DNA of 64,000 nt from Amorphophallus konjac. Taxonomy: Eukaryota > Streptophyta > Magnoliopsida > Alismatales > Araceae. The position numbers and the translations under genes were made by a program. Of this stretch, positions 10,711 to 22,771 are shown piece by piece (positions within the stretch are counted from its first letter, which is position 1; every line of letters begins with the position of its first letter). The notes under the pieces are model-generated. The model did no database searches, was not told the origin of the DNA, and saw nothing but the letters and a program-made list of their open reading frames with translations. The stretch is taken from positions 316,305,933-316,369,932 of the forward strand of contig CM040123.1 of NCBI GenBank assembly GCA_022559845.1. The letters are read 5' to 3'.

Positions 10711-11797
10711 CATCAAAGAGGATGTTTTTGTAGAACAACCTCCAGGTTTTGAAGACTCAAAACATCTAAAACATGTGTACAAGTTGCAGAAGGCCTTGTA
10801 CGGATTGAAGCAAGCTCCAAGGTCATGGTATGAAAGGCTCACTTTATTCCTGATTGAAAATGGTTTCAAAAGAGGTAAGGTTGACCAAACACTCTTCACG
10901 AGAAAATCAGGTAAAGACATATTAGTAGCTGAAGTGTATGTGGATGACATAATTTTTGGAGCTACTAATAATATCTTATGTGATGAATTTGCAGAAATAA
11001 TGCAAGGGGAATTTGAGATGAGTTTAATGGGTGAGCTTACATTCTTTCTTGGATTGCAGGTTAAGCAAACTTCAGAAGGTATTTTCATAAATCAAGCTAA
11101 GTATACACTGGAGCTGTTAAAGAAATATGGGATGGCTGAAGCGAAACCCCTGTCAACTCCGATGGCCACAACCATGAAGTTAGACAAAGATGAAAATGGT
11201 AAAACCATAGATCCTACACTGTTTCGAGCACTACTATACTTAACAGTATGCCGCCCTGACATTCAATTCAGCATATGTCTATGTGCTCGTTTGCAGTCAT
11301 GTCCTAAAGAATCTCATCTTTTGACTGCTAAACGGATTTTTCGATATTTAATTGGCACAATAGATTTTGGCTTGTGGTTTCCCATCGATATTTCATTTGA
11401 TCTGATTGCATACACCGATGCAGATTATGCCGGATGTATTGTAGATCACAAAAGTATTAGTGGGTACTGTCAGTTTATTGGTGGGTGCCTAGTTTCATGG
11501 GCCTCCAAAAAGCAACATTCAGTAGCTCTCTCAACGGCCGAGGCTGAATATGTAGCTGTCGGAAGTTGTGGAGCCCAAGTACTTTGGATCAAAAATCAAT
11601 TGCTTGATTTGGATGTTGAAATGAAATGTGTTCCAATCCTGTGTGACAATACCAGTACAATTAATTTGTCAAAAAATCCTGTACAACATTCTAGGACAAA
11701 ACACATTGACATTCGACATCATTTTTTGAGAGATCATGTAGGAAAAGGGGTCTTTGAATTGAACTTCATTGATACACACAATCAGCTAGCTGATATA
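10711..11797 (+). CDS. pol: Sire-A reverse transcriptase and RNase H, 3' part, split by insertions
   Basis: The frame is open from 10712, beginning in the RT segment that reads FVEQPPGFE. It continues through KALYGLKQAPRSWYERL and the catalytic YVDDIIFGATN. RNase H follows with YTDADYAGC, LSTAEAEYVA, the DNT region and TKHIDIRHHFLRDHV. These are Copia motifs; IIFGATN favours Sirevirus/Maximus. The gene copies element RNA and removes the RNA strand. Its 5' part lies left of the window, behind Copia-B. At 11797 it is cut by Tat1; the last codons and stop lie at 53193-53213. No stop occurs inside this piece, so it was probably intact when split. Confidence 0.92.
11793..11797. repeat. Target-site duplication of Tat1, left copy
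   Basis: ATATA here matches ATATT at 53188-53192 with one mismatch. Removing Tat1 with one copy rejoins the RNase H frame to its terminal codons and stop, which confirms the insertion boundaries. Confidence 0.8.
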
Positions 11798-13140
11798 TGT
11801 GAAGGTGTCACATAGACATTAAAAAGAAAAAAGATTTAATTTCTTTTTAAAAGAAGAGAAGTTAAGAAAAGATGATAATATGATATGATAAGTGATGGGA
11901 AATAAGGAAAAGGAATAAAAGAGAGCATGTGATGCTCTAAAGGAGGGTGATCGCGAGAGGGGTTACCTCAAAAATATAAAAAGGATGATCGCATGTACCT
12001 TGTGAAGCGGGTGAGATTTTGAGTCCTTTCTTCCTCCTTCTACCGGCCGGTCGATGAAGGGGGTTCTTACTTTGATTACCCTTATAAGACAAGCAAAGAC
12101 ACGCAAATAGATGGATTAGCCAAAGTGTAGTATCAATGCTCACAAATAAGAGTATTATGCAACATAAACATTAACACACATTATGTGTTTTTGTTTTAAC
12201 CCCTAAAAGGAGTAAAAGGTGGGAAAGTATATGCAATGAATGCAAACAAATAGTATGATATGCAAAGAAGTTAGATGATGCTTGTTTCTAGCAAAAATTG
12301 CTAGAGAGATGCGTATGAGAAGAATGATAAAAAAACTAAAAGAAGAAGAAGAGAGCCCTTCTACTATGGCTACAGTAGTAAAGGAGAGAAGAAGAGAGCG
12401 CAGCCGCCGTAGAAGGAATGCCGGAGGAAGACTGCTGTAGGAGGACTTCCGATGTGAGAGTAGAAGAACCAACAATTGTTAGTGAAAACTCTCGCAAGAA
12501 ACCTCTCTTCTCAACTGAAAATCACTACTTTCTGCTAGAGCTCTCCTTCTCACGGGTGGCCTTCAAAGGAGGGTATTTATAGAGCTTAAGATCTAGTTCT
12601 AATGGGATTAAAACTAGATGTAAACTCCTAGAATATGGATTGACTCCCTAGGAAAGGATCGAGATAAAAGATAGAAAGATTTCCTCTGCGGAGAAGCAGC
12701 AGTAGAAACAGACACGGAAGCTGAAATGACGACATCAGGGTGGTCGCTAATTGAAATGATGACCACTCACGCAGTCGCTAGTTCCTGGATCAATTTATGG
12801 CAATAAACAACTTTCCATATTTAAAAATAGGAAACGATGCCTGCATTGAGTGGCGTCAATTAATGCGCGCCTTAGAAGTAGACGTCAATTCCTTGAATTT
12901 TTATTTTAAATGAAATTCATAAAATCAGAAAATGACGCCTACGTGCGTGGTCACTAATTGTTGAAATAACGACACGCCTAGATTCGTCAATCAAATGACG
13001 CCCTGCTACCAGTCGCGAATCATAAATATGATAGAAAAATTAGAAAAACTTCATATTAAGCCAGTATTGAAGTCCATTTTGGGGCATTACGTCGTGACAT
13101 GAGATTTACTCAACATAGTATCGATTTTAGCATGTCTATA
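11798..13140 (-). repeat. 3' LTR of Tat1, 1343 bp
   Basis: On the minus strand it starts TATAGACATGC and ends ACCTTCACA. The TA start is non-canonical; the CA end is canonical. Its minus-strand TATA box is CTATAAATACCC at 12571-12582. Seven short hairpin modules lie at 12723-12752, 12753-12783, 12831-12862, 12862-12890 (weak), 12928-12960, 12963-12992 and 12993-13021. They fall in U3, upstream of the TATA box. Confidence 0.9.
12723..13021. repeat. Cluster of Tat1 hairpin modules (3' LTR)
   Basis: Each module is about 30 bp. The left arm is like GAAATGACGMC, the loop is 8-11 bp and the right arm is like GKCGYYAATT. Examples have GACGAC paired with GTCGCT, and GATGCC with GGCGTC. Consecutive modules can abut exactly (12723-12752 and 12753-12783). 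Confidence 0.75.
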
Positions 13141-14586
13141 GCTGCCTCGCCTTGGTGTCTGCTTTATAGGGGAGTGAGACGGAATGAGGCGAAAGTGCAA
13201 CGAGTGGAATGAAATAAGAACAGACTAAAAAGTAGATGCCAATGTGTGATGTGACATGCCTCTGACACTAAGTGTTGGAAATCTTTCCATAGTTTTGAAT
13301 GAAAACAACCTCGGATGATTACGTGAAAGTAACAATCAACTGGATGAAAGAACTAAACTAAGAAACGAAATGTGCACGCGGGCACGAAATGAAAGACACC
13401 ATTGGAGAGCGATTACCAGCCAATGTGGACGTGCTACAACCAAGGTGAGTTTACAGAGAAAAATAAAGTGAAGCGATGTAGGAATCCAGTGAATGAATGC
13501 TTTCAAGAAACCAGCCTTAGCAGCTTCAAGGAGAATATAGTACTCGATTTTGAATGAAATATCTCATGTCAACGCAGATAAAGAGAAAACGGCCCTCATT
13601 ATTGACTTAATATGAGGATTTTCATCATTAAAGCTCAAAGTCCTCATTGATGCATGCTGGGCTAAAAAGAAAAACTTAAAAAAAACTAAAAATAGAAAAT
13701 AATCAAGGATAATATTGCTAAACCATCCAGACTTGGTCAGGAATCTAGATTTCTAAGCAGACACTAAGCCGAAGCCCGTTTATCCACGCATCAACTCAGG
13801 AAGTTGAACCGTCGTCCTAAATCTTAAATGACCCAACGGCCTATCCATGTGATCAAGACTCCCCTGGAACTATCACTATTTTTGATGAAGGGGAACTCAA
13901 ATTTCAGGTTAATCAGAATCACAAGGTCCTTGATATACTATATAGAGTATGTATCATATAGTAATAATGCATACATGAGGAATACAAAGGAGAAAATGAT
14001 GATGATGTTACCAAGAAAAAGACCCAAACGCCTTGAGATCTACATAACCTGTTCTTTTCTGCGCTCAAAGATCATTAGCTCAATAGACTCATAATATATC
14101 AAGATATAGAATGCATATGTTCATAACCATAAAGCCATAAAATAATTCCAAAGTATATGTAGCTCAGGAAATGGCGACTTCGCACAAAGGCGCTAGAAAT
14201 AGAAATGATGACAACCATAGTGTCGCTAATCACTTTCAATGTTTAATTTAGAATCGGACTGGAAATGACGTCTGTGTGAGTGGGCGTTAAATAAATGACG
14301 ATAGCAAATGTGTCGCGATTCAAGAAAATGACGACAACAGATCCGTCGTCAATTAACTGCCACCTCCGGCGCTCCGTTTCCTGCTTGGAAACAAAACCCC
14401 ATAGCCTATTTCCATTCAAACCTGAATGGTGTTATTCTCGACCACAGCCAGGGCTGCAACAATTATAAAAGGGTGCGTCCTCTATTGCTAAGACACTTCA
14501 ACCGAAACTGACAACCAAAATAGAGAACAACAGTGCGATAACAGTGAACTAGTTCTCCACAGAAAGAAGAAGAACTTCCCCTTAAG
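13141..14586. other. Tat1 noncoding region between 3' LTR and antisense gene
   Basis: No convincing coding sequence is seen. On the minus strand AAGGCGAGG adjoins the LTR and may be part of the plus-strand primer. Five more hairpin modules lie at 14168-14200, 14202-14231, 14262-14292, 14293-14321 and 14324-14356. The right end holds the antisense gene promoter. Confidence 0.6.
14463..14472 (+). promoter_or_regulatory. TATA box of the Tat1 antisense gene
   Basis: TTATAAAAGG on the plus strand lies about 120 bp before the ATG at 14587. The antisense gene therefore appears to have its own promoter, separate from the LTRs. Confidence 0.6.
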
Positions 14587-16626
14587 ATGGATAGGATGAT
14601 GCAGCAATCCTTGAAGAAATCCAAGATTGCATTTCCCAGAATTTCTGAAATTGCCGGCCATATAAATGGAAGAATTGCCATGAATCAAGTAAGTATCAAA
14701 ATTTGGATTTCTATTCTACCCCTTCTCTTCCTAAATTCTGATAATGATCTTCTTTCCTCCTCTCTTTCTTCTTTATCTTCCTCAGGATCACCCAAACATT
14801 CTGAGGGCAAGAAGATTCACCAAGATCAAGTGGCTACCCCTTCTTCTTTCTAAACTCTCCCTAGATATGAGGGCTTACCTCTCTAGATGGCACCTCCTAG
14901 GCCTAGTAACGCATGCCAAACATTATGATAATGTACACCTAGATTGGGCCGCCATGGGAGCCCTCATAGAAATATGGCATCCTACTACACACACCTTCTT
15001 ATTCTCCACCTTTGAAGCCACTATTCTTCTAGAAGAGATGGAGATGCTCCTAGGCTTGAAGAGGATGAAGTAAGGGGATGAAGAGAAGATGGCACACATG
15101 ACAAGGAGTATGAGTGCTCATGAAGTTCTATCAAGTTTGATTCCAAGCTCCAACATGGTGAATCAAATCAAGGCTACAAAAGGAATCAACCTTATGAAGC
15201 TTGCGGCATGGGTCTTCAAGAGAATGGATAAAGCCAAGGAAGATGAACTAGAGAAGGTAATGAAAGCCTTTGTAATATGTTTGGCGGGAGCACTTCTCTT
15301 CCCTTCATTGGAGGATTTTTTAGAAGAAACACAATTAAGTGCTATTGCTAGCATATGGGAAGGGGAGAGATTAGGACCGGCGGTACTAGCCTATCTCTAT
15401 AGTGGGCTTACCTCGGCAGCTATGGGGAGACCTCTATATGGATCTATGCTTTTATTTTCTAGTTGGGTAGACCTCTATTTAAAGTTTGACCCATGCGAGG
15501 AATCTCAACAAGCATCTAGGATTTTCTCTAGAAGACCACTTCACTACATGACGGACTCACTCGGATTATGTGAGAGAGTGGTGAACTGGGTACCAAAAGT
15601 GAAGAGAGAGTGGAATGGAGAGAGCACCTTAAGGTTATGCCTAAGAACCTCTTCACATGCGCACCGGGATTCCTCAAGACCCAAGACATCCATACACGGC
15701 TCTCATCGAGAGTGGAGCTTCGTCTAGTGGGCGACACCAAGCTAATCCTCTACAACGCTCATCGGTGTCTACCACAAATCGGCCTTCCACGCCATCACTT
15801 TGAAGAAGCATCTCACCTCACACCTACCAAGAGGAGGGACCTTGGTGAGTGCAACTACCTATATGCAAATGATTCCTAAATTATTAATGCTTAGCCACTG
15901 ACGATTTCAATGAATGCAGTGTGCCCAGCAGGGGGCAGTAGTAGGGAGAGAGACAGGTAGGGCCTCGAGCTTGAGGGGGCCGAGTGCGGAGGTCACCGCC
16001 CTAGAGGAGCGACTCGCGGGAGCAGTTGCGCGGGCCGAGACGGCGGAGCGTGACTTTGCAGCACGGGTAAGTCAACAAAATTATTTCAAAAGTTTATGGA
16101 ATTGAATATGAAACTGATAATTGAATGAATGATACAGGTTACAGAGTTGCAGGACGCGCTTACTCGGGCTGCTCTAGCCGGCACTGAGCTTGCCATCCGT
16201 GATCAGCGGGTTGCAGAGCTTGAGCAGGCGTTGGGGCGGCGAGAGGAGCTACCTCGCGAGGTGTCAGAGGTGAGGCTCCTCTTAGAGATGGAGAGGAGAG
16301 AGCGCGTCCACGAGAGGGAGGAGTGGATGGCACGGGAGCGCGAGCACACAGACCAGAGGTCGCAGCTGGGTGTCGTACAGGAGCATCTACGAGTGACAGA
16401 GGAGCGCCTCTAGAGAGGTTGGGAGCGGGCGCGAGCTGCGGGACACTCCAGCGCCTTCACCAGCACGACTTACTTGGCGGGTTCCTCAACTCGACAGAGA
16501 AATGAGGCAGAGGAGCAGGCTCGAGCTTCTGTTGCTTCCCGGGGGTCCATGCCCCCTCCACAGGCCCGTCGTCGAGATGACGGTGAGGTAGAGAGCAGGA
16601 GGGAGGAGGGTGGAGGTGAGAGCTAG
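14587..16626 (+). pseudogene. Tat1 antisense gene: plant-mobile-domain-like protein with coiled coil, at least four exons
   Basis: Exon 1 (14587-14688) ends at a GTAAGT donor; exon 2 starts at 14786 after a pyrimidine tract and CAG, and the frame is kept. Exon 2 reads RAYLSRWHLLGLV, LDWAAMGALIEIW, TFLFSTFEATILLEEMEML and LMKLAAWVFKRM, which resembles the plant mobile domain (PF10536) from memory. Further introns appear at 15845-15919 (GTGAGT/CAG, frame not kept now) and 16067-16137 (GTAAGT/CAG, frame kept). The C-terminal exons encode a Glu/Arg-rich coiled coil. A stop at 15071-15073, a frameshift near 15610 and a stop at 16411-16413 show decay. It converges with pol. The role in the element is unknown. 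Confidence 0.72.
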
Positions 16627-16667
16627 AGAGAGAGACTTGTACTCCTCCACCTGCATGCTTTGTACTC

Positions 16668-16690
16668 ATATATATATATATATATATATG
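16668..16690. repeat. (TA)n microsatellite
   Basis: An alternating TA run of about 23 bp lies just after the antisense gene. Confidence 0.9.
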
Positions 16691-16799
16691 AGATTTTGAT
16701 GTTACCTGAGTTGTTGACTTGAGCATTTGTGTACTTGTCTTATTTCTTTTCTTCTTTCCCACGTGCCTGTACTTAAACAACAAATTAATTCATCTGTTC

Positions 16800-16872
16800 G
16801 GCTTGGCCCCTTGCTCAATAAGCAAGGGGTTGTCACTACTTTGACCTTGATGATGGGTCAAGGGGCCAAGCC
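16800..16872. other. Nested inverted repeat with two alternative pairings
   Basis: The outer arms GGCTTGGCCCCTTG (16800-16813) and CAAGGGGCCAAGCC (16859-16872) are perfect complements. Inside, CCCCTTGCT can instead pair with AGCAAGGGG (16807-16829), and TTGACC with GGTCAA forms a third stem. The left arm can thus pair with either of two partners. It lies between the convergent 3' ends of the antisense gene and pol. Confidence 0.65.
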
Positions 16873-18138
16873 TTTAATTAATTAAGGCAAACAACAAAGA
16901 CATAGGAAAATGCAACATGCAAGCAAACAAATACAAACTTGGAATAAAAGAATGCCCACACACGAATGCAACCAAGCACATGACATGGTAAAAGGAAAAG
17001 CAGTGGACTTAATTCAAGAAATTCCTCTTCTTTTTCTCTTTTTCTTTTTTCTTTTTTTCTTTCGTTAATCAAAGAATTGACGCCCTTACACACTGGCGTT
17101 AATTGAAAAATATTTTTTTAATTAAAAATGATGACATGAAGAGCGCCGCTATTCAAAGAAATAACGCCCCCTTACGCGGGCGTTAATTGAAAAAAATATT
17201 TTTATTCTTTTTTCCACTTTTTAAAATGACGACATGTAGACCGACGTGAATTATTGAAATAGCGCCCTCGCGCACGGGCGTTAATTGGAAAAAAACATTT
17301 TTTTGTTTTATTTGTTGAGGCTTAGCATGGTATAAAAAGGTCTTGAAACCTTACACAATCACCATCTTAAATTCATTAATCATTCTTAAATGATTTAACA
17401 AAGGGTCAACGTGCTTAATAACTTGTGCTTTCACTCATATCCTCTTGCGGCCCATCCTTCTTAGTCGGTGTTTGCTGTCCCTTGAGCTTATAACATACCA
17501 TAGAGGGGGAAATGAAGAATAAGTTGAGGAAGCTCACGAGAGATTTCGGAGAACTTAGGAAGCTTCCCTCCCCTACCTTAGTGCCTGTTGGGGTTCGATC
17601 TTTGGCTTAGAGAAATTTTTGTTACCTTTTACCCTTATTCATGCATGCTTACGACCAGGGTTTTCCCTGCGGGGACTTTGCCCTCTTGACATGTTTTTCG
17701 TTGGTAACTTTGCACTTCTCTTTTTCTTTTGTTTTCTTTTAAAAATAAAGACCTAATTCTACTTGGGCTTTGCAGCATTGTTCCCTTTTGGGCCTTGACT
17801 TCCACCTACTAGGGCGGCGGGTAGGTTTGGTGGCATTCCTGACTCGTACTCCCTCTCGTGAACCGAGGAGAAGAGAATAGGTAAAAATTTTACACTCCTA
17901 GTTTGGCTCTGACTTTCCTTGAATTTTGAACCGCTTGAGTTTAAGAGTAAAACGTGTGGTGTGTGCAGGTATTGACCCCAAGTTAAACCGTCAAGACTGA
18001 AGAATGAATTAGGGATTTTGATCTTTCAGGTTCTGCGGTCTATGCACCATGCCAGCCTTTCAATTTTCCTCTTTTTTAGTTCTTTTTCTTTTTTCTTTCT
18101 TTTCTCTTCTTTTCTTCTTTCTTCATTTTTTCAAAGAC
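16873..18138. other. Tat1 noncoding region between the antisense gene and pol 3' end
   Basis: No gene is seen. Five hairpin modules lie at 17074-17105, 17126-17154, 17158-17189, 17224-17252 and 17255-17287. The stretch 18049-18130 is a T/C-rich tract. Confidence 0.6.
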
Positions 18139-19600
18139 TTAAGGGTAGTATTTCTTAAGGTACAATCCGTTCCAAGGGTGAGCCAGTTCTTCCCCTTCGG
18201 CGTTAACCAGTTTGTAAGCGTTGCCAGGATAAACTTCTTTTATTATGTAGGGCCCTTCCCAATTTAGTTGGAGTTTTGAACGAGGTCCACCTGATTTTAT
18301 AAAAATTCTTTTGATTACCATTTCACCGACTTTAAATTTTCTCTCAATTACTTTCTTTTGATAAAAATGTGAAAGCCTGTTTTGATAAACGCATGCATGC
18401 TCGGCGGCGGCCAGACGCTTCTCATCTAGGAGTTCCAACTGAGCAAGGAGAGATTCACGGCGTTCATCAATAGAAATCTCCTTGTTCAATTATACTCTAA
18501 GAGAAGGAAAAAGAATCTCATAAGGGACTACTGACTCCATTTCATAAGTAAGGGCGAAAGGGGTTTACCCAGTAGGAGTACGAATGGAAGTGCGGTAGGC
18601 CCAAAGAGCTTCAACAGCTTTTCTGGCCAATCCACAAATTTATTAGCCTCACACGTTTTCTTGATGATTTTAATTAGTGTTTTATTTATTGCCTCTACTT
18701 GTCCATTGCCCTGCGGATAATAAGGAGATGAATGATGCAATGTAATGTTATACCTTTTGCAAAGGTCCTGAAGCTCTTGAGAGATAAACTGTGGTCCATT
18801 GTCGGTGACGATGGGTTTTGGGATGTCGAATCTTGGTATGATATTCTTCATTGTGAACTTGCAGACGGTTGACACTTTAATTTCCACGTATGCTTCCGCT
18901 TCCACCCACTTGGTGAAGTACTTCGTGGCCTTGAGTATAAATGATTTCAGTTTTGTGAGGAGGTTTGAATCACCAAGAGGTCCGATAATATCGAAAGCCC
19001 ACATGAAAAAAGGCCATGGGGAGGACATAGGATGGAGTGAAGAAGCAGGAGAATGAATTTTATCGGCGTGCAGTTGGCACTTGACACACCTTTGGACATA
19101 GATAGAATAGTCCTCTTCTAGAGTGGGCCAATAAAAGCCTAATCTAAGGATTTTTTTAGCTAGCATCTCGCTATTGACATGACCCCCACATACTCCTGAA
19201 TGTGCCTCTTCCACGACCTTCCAAGACTCATCATCGTCGAGGCATCTAAGCAAGATTCCAGTGAGACCCCTTCTATAGAGCACACCTCCAACCAGAGCAT
19301 ATCTCTGAGCAACTCTTCTGATGGCTTTCTTCTCTTCAACCGTGGCCTCTTCAGGATAAGATTGATCTTGACAATACTTGGCAATCTCATAATACCACGG
19401 CTTTTCTTCATCATCCAACTCTTCCTCTAGATCTAATAACATGATCTCCTTATTCTCAATGATTCCACCTTCCTTAAATTTCTTGAGCACCTCCTCCTTA
19501 ATACTAAGGAATGTTGGATCTTTAGTAGCAGGAGTGAGACGCTTTTGAACAATGATTGAATGGAAGTCCCTTTCGGGAAGGAAAATCAAAGAGGAAGCAA
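18139..19600 (-). pseudogene. pol: Tat1 integrase
   Basis: Integrase joins element DNA to the genome. Reading leftward, the zinc-binding module shows HSGVCGGH then CVKC (about 19080-19180). The core has catalytic Asp in AFDIIGP, Asp in VTDNGPQF and Glu in GQVEAINKTL, so the DDE triad is present. The C-terminal part (18139-18489) carries KFKVGEMVIKR and LNWEGPYIIKEVYPGNAYKL and ends GLYLKKYYP. A frameshift near 18600 and a stop near 18490 separate the two. There is no chromodomain, as expected for Tat. Confidence 0.88.
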
Positions 19601-20050
19601 GAGAAGCGAGAGCATCAGCTAGAATGTTCTAATCTCGAGGAACATGGACGAAGATTAGTTTAGTAAAAAGCTTGGCATAAGCGGAAGCCAGTTCCTGATA
19701 GGGTTTAAGTTTAGGATTGAGCGTGCGACATTTGGTGAGCACCTGGCGAAGAATAAGCTGACTATCACCTATAATTCATAATTGAGTAACACCGAATTGA
19801 TGAGCGACCTGCAGCCCAGCCAGAAAAGCCTCATATTCAGCTATGTTCATCGTAACTGGAAATGCAAGCTGAGAGGCAAGCAGAATAGTGATACCCTCAG
19901 GTGATAGGAGAACAATACTGATCCCCTTTCCTTGCGAATTCCGAGCTCCATCAAAATGTAATGTCCACATCAAATCAGGTTGATTGACGGACATTAGTTC
20001 CTCATCCGGAAACTCCGAGCGAACAGGGTCAAATCTAGGGAGAGGGTGAT
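19601..20050 (-). pseudogene. pol: Tat1 second (archaeal-type) RNase H
   Basis: The motifs LHFDGARNSQGKG, NIAEYEAFLAGL and IGDSQLI carry the Asp, Glu and Asp expected at an RNase H active site. It lies between the first RNase H and integrase. A duplicate RNase H at this place defines the Tat lineage. Stops near 19775 and 19630 interrupt it. Confidence 0.82.
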
Positions 20051-21420
20051 GAGCAAGATGTTCCGCTATGGCATAGCCTTTAATTACTTTTTGCTGAATG
20101 TAGATGATATCAAACTGAGAAAGAAAGCTTTGTCATCGTGCCAATCGGTTAGTGAGAACAGATTCTTCAAGGAGAAACTTGATAGGATTCATGCGAGTAA
20201 TAAGATGAACCGTGTGAGCTAAGAAATAATGCTTCAACTTCTGCACTACCCAGACTAAAGCAGCACAAGTCTTCTCCATAGCTGAGTACTTCTGCTCACA
20301 GGGGTTGAGAAACTTAGACAAGTAGTAGGCTGCCCTCTCCTTTCCTTCTTTATCAACTTGCGCAAGGACAGCACCTACAGAGTCATCCAGGACAGAGACA
20401 TAAAGAACAAGTGGTTTGCCTAGAATTGGTGGCGTCAGGACAGGAGGATTGGCCAAATAATCCTTTAGTCTGTCAAAGGCTGCCCGACACTTGTCATCCC
20501 AATTAAATTTGACTCCCGATTTAGTAAGCTCGTAAAACGGCCTACACCTTTGTGAATGCTGGGAGACAAATCGGCGAATAAATTACAACCTCCCGATCAA
20601 TCCTCGAACTTCCTTCAAATTTCTAGGAGGAGGCATATCCCTTATCGCCCTTGTCTTGTTGGGATCAATCTCAATACCCCTCTTGCTGACTATGAATCCA
20701 AGTAACTTTCCTGACGAAACACCAAACACGCGCTTCTTGGGGTTCATCTTTAACTGATATTCCTGTGCTCTTTGCAAGACCTTCTCCAGAACCCCGGGAT
20801 GCTCAATCCTTGTTCTCGACTTCACTACCAGTTCATCCACATACACCTCTATAAAGATATGGATAATGTCATGAAAAATAGCCATCAAGGCTCTTTGGTA
20901 AGTGGCTCCGGCATTCTTGAGCCTGAACGGCATGACCACATAACAGTAAGTGCCCCAAGGTGCAGTGAAGGAGGTCTTATCCTGATCCTCTTCAGCCAAG
21001 CGAATCTGATTGTAGCCAGAGAAGCCATCCATAAAAGAGAGGGTCTTGTACCCTGCCGTATTATCAATTATCACATCTATGTGAGGGAGGGGGAAATCAT
21101 CCTTAGGACACGCGCGGTTAAGGTCCCGGAAATCTATGCAAATCCTGACTCTTTCGTCTTTTTTCATAACCGGGACAATGTTAGCCACCCAATTGGGATA
21201 GAGGACGACTCTAATAAATTTGGCCTTATGAAGCTTATCGACCTCCTCTTTCATCTTTAAAGCCATGTGAGGGTGGAAACGTCTTAACTGCTACTTGACC
21301 GGGACGGATCCTGGCTTAAGTGTGAGACGGTGTTCAACAAGAGCAGGGTCCAGACCCGGCATATCCTCATAACTCCACACAAACGTGTCCTTATATTCTC
21401 GAAGAACTTGAATGAGTGCC
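20051..21420 (-). pseudogene. pol: Tat1 reverse transcriptase and first RNase H
   Basis: RT motifs read LYPNWVANIVPVMKKD, RICIDFRDLNRACPKDDFPL, SFMDGFSGYNQI, FRLKNAGATYQRAL and the catalytic box VYVDELVVKS (about 20835-20865). The usual box is YVDD, so the second catalytic Asp is Glu here. RNase H follows with YVSVLDDSVGAVL, AYYLSKFL and KTCAALVWVVQKLKHYF. Stops near 20585, 20130 and 21290 break the frame. Confidence 0.88.
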
Positions 21421-22700
21421 TCTTCTTCAGAGGGGGAAATTTTTACTGATGAGGATAGTCCTAGGGTTTTCCTCAGTACCCAGTTTAATCTCTTTGGTGG
21501 GTTCTTCTACTGAGGCTGATGGCTCGTCGAACCTCCTCATGCTACTAGCAAAAGCATCAGGCTCATCCTCATATTCTTCGTGTTCTTCATCTCCCTCTTC
21601 AATAGGGTCTTCATCATTCATAATCACATAAACACCAAACCCTTCGTCAATAGAGCACGCATCCTCACTTTCTATCTCTGGCAGGAAGATCGGATCCTCT
21701 AAGAAACCGGGAAGAGCTAAACATGTCTGGCATCTTCTAGCTAGATCTAGCAAGAACCTACGGGGAATCCGTCTACCCTTTGCTTTCTTATGAGTAGCTA
21801 CCCTAAGACTCTTAGAAGAAGAGGGAGAGGAACAAGATGACGAACTGGATGAACTACCCTGACCTAGAGAAGGAAGAGAAGAAGAGGAAGATGCAGTGGA
21901 TACATGAGAAGGTACAGGATAAGCCTCCTCATCGGAGGAGAAAAGGAGGTCCGCTAACGAACCTTGAAAGAGCGGCCCTTGGATCGGGGCACACTCCGGA
22001 GCAAGATATGACGTCTCTTCAACAGAGATGGAAGATTAGAAAGTTTCAATTTTGGCATTTTTTTTCATTTTCAAGAATAAAGCAATGGGAGGAAGGAGTA
22101 GGAGGTGGTGCTGAAATCGAAAGATTGGAGAAAGATTGGGTAAGAGATTGCCCACACGGGGGTACAATGGCGAGTTGAGAAAATTGCTCAAGGGGCAAGG
22201 GAAGAATTGGAGTAATCAAGACCGCGAGTGGTCTGGGAATATCGGAGACAAAAAGTTTGGAGCACCAGAAGGTGATAGGTGATGACTGTATGGAATTTAG
22301 AGAAAAAAGGTCGGCCAACAACCTGTCCATAGTAAAACCTTCGTCAAACGGCACATCTGGCTCCCCGGTATCAGTATAGTTACTCAACATCTGCCTCTTG
22401 TCTATAATTATCACTGGCTTTTCTAATAATTCATGAATAAGTGGTGGCCATTCCGGATCAGTCGGCATAAACAAACGGCTCAAAGCAATGACAATGTTAT
22501 TCATATCAAACCAACAGTACCATTCACATTCCAGATCCTCCATCTTTCTTCTTTTGAGTGGCCTTACAGATTCTAGGGCCTTGTAAGTGACTAATGGTGC
22601 CAGATGATGAGCAAACTGCTGTGAATGCACATCTTGATGGTCTAACACAGAAGTAACCAATGTGGTCTGCTCGTCATATTGAGTAGCCCCTTTTACAAAG
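21421..22700 (-). pseudogene. Tat1 linker between protease and RT
   Basis: Two open stretches (22046-22660 and 21427-21753) continue the polyprotein between protease and RT. The first contains ECEWYCWFDMNN; the second is very acidic (EEGDEEHEEYEDE). I recognise no enzymatic domain. Tat elements commonly have a long spacer here. Confidence 0.6.
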
Positions 22701-22771
22701 TGGGTATATAAGGTCCATGTGAGTGGCTATCGGTCTGTTTTGAGAGTGGAGGTCATAACAGCCCATGGCTC

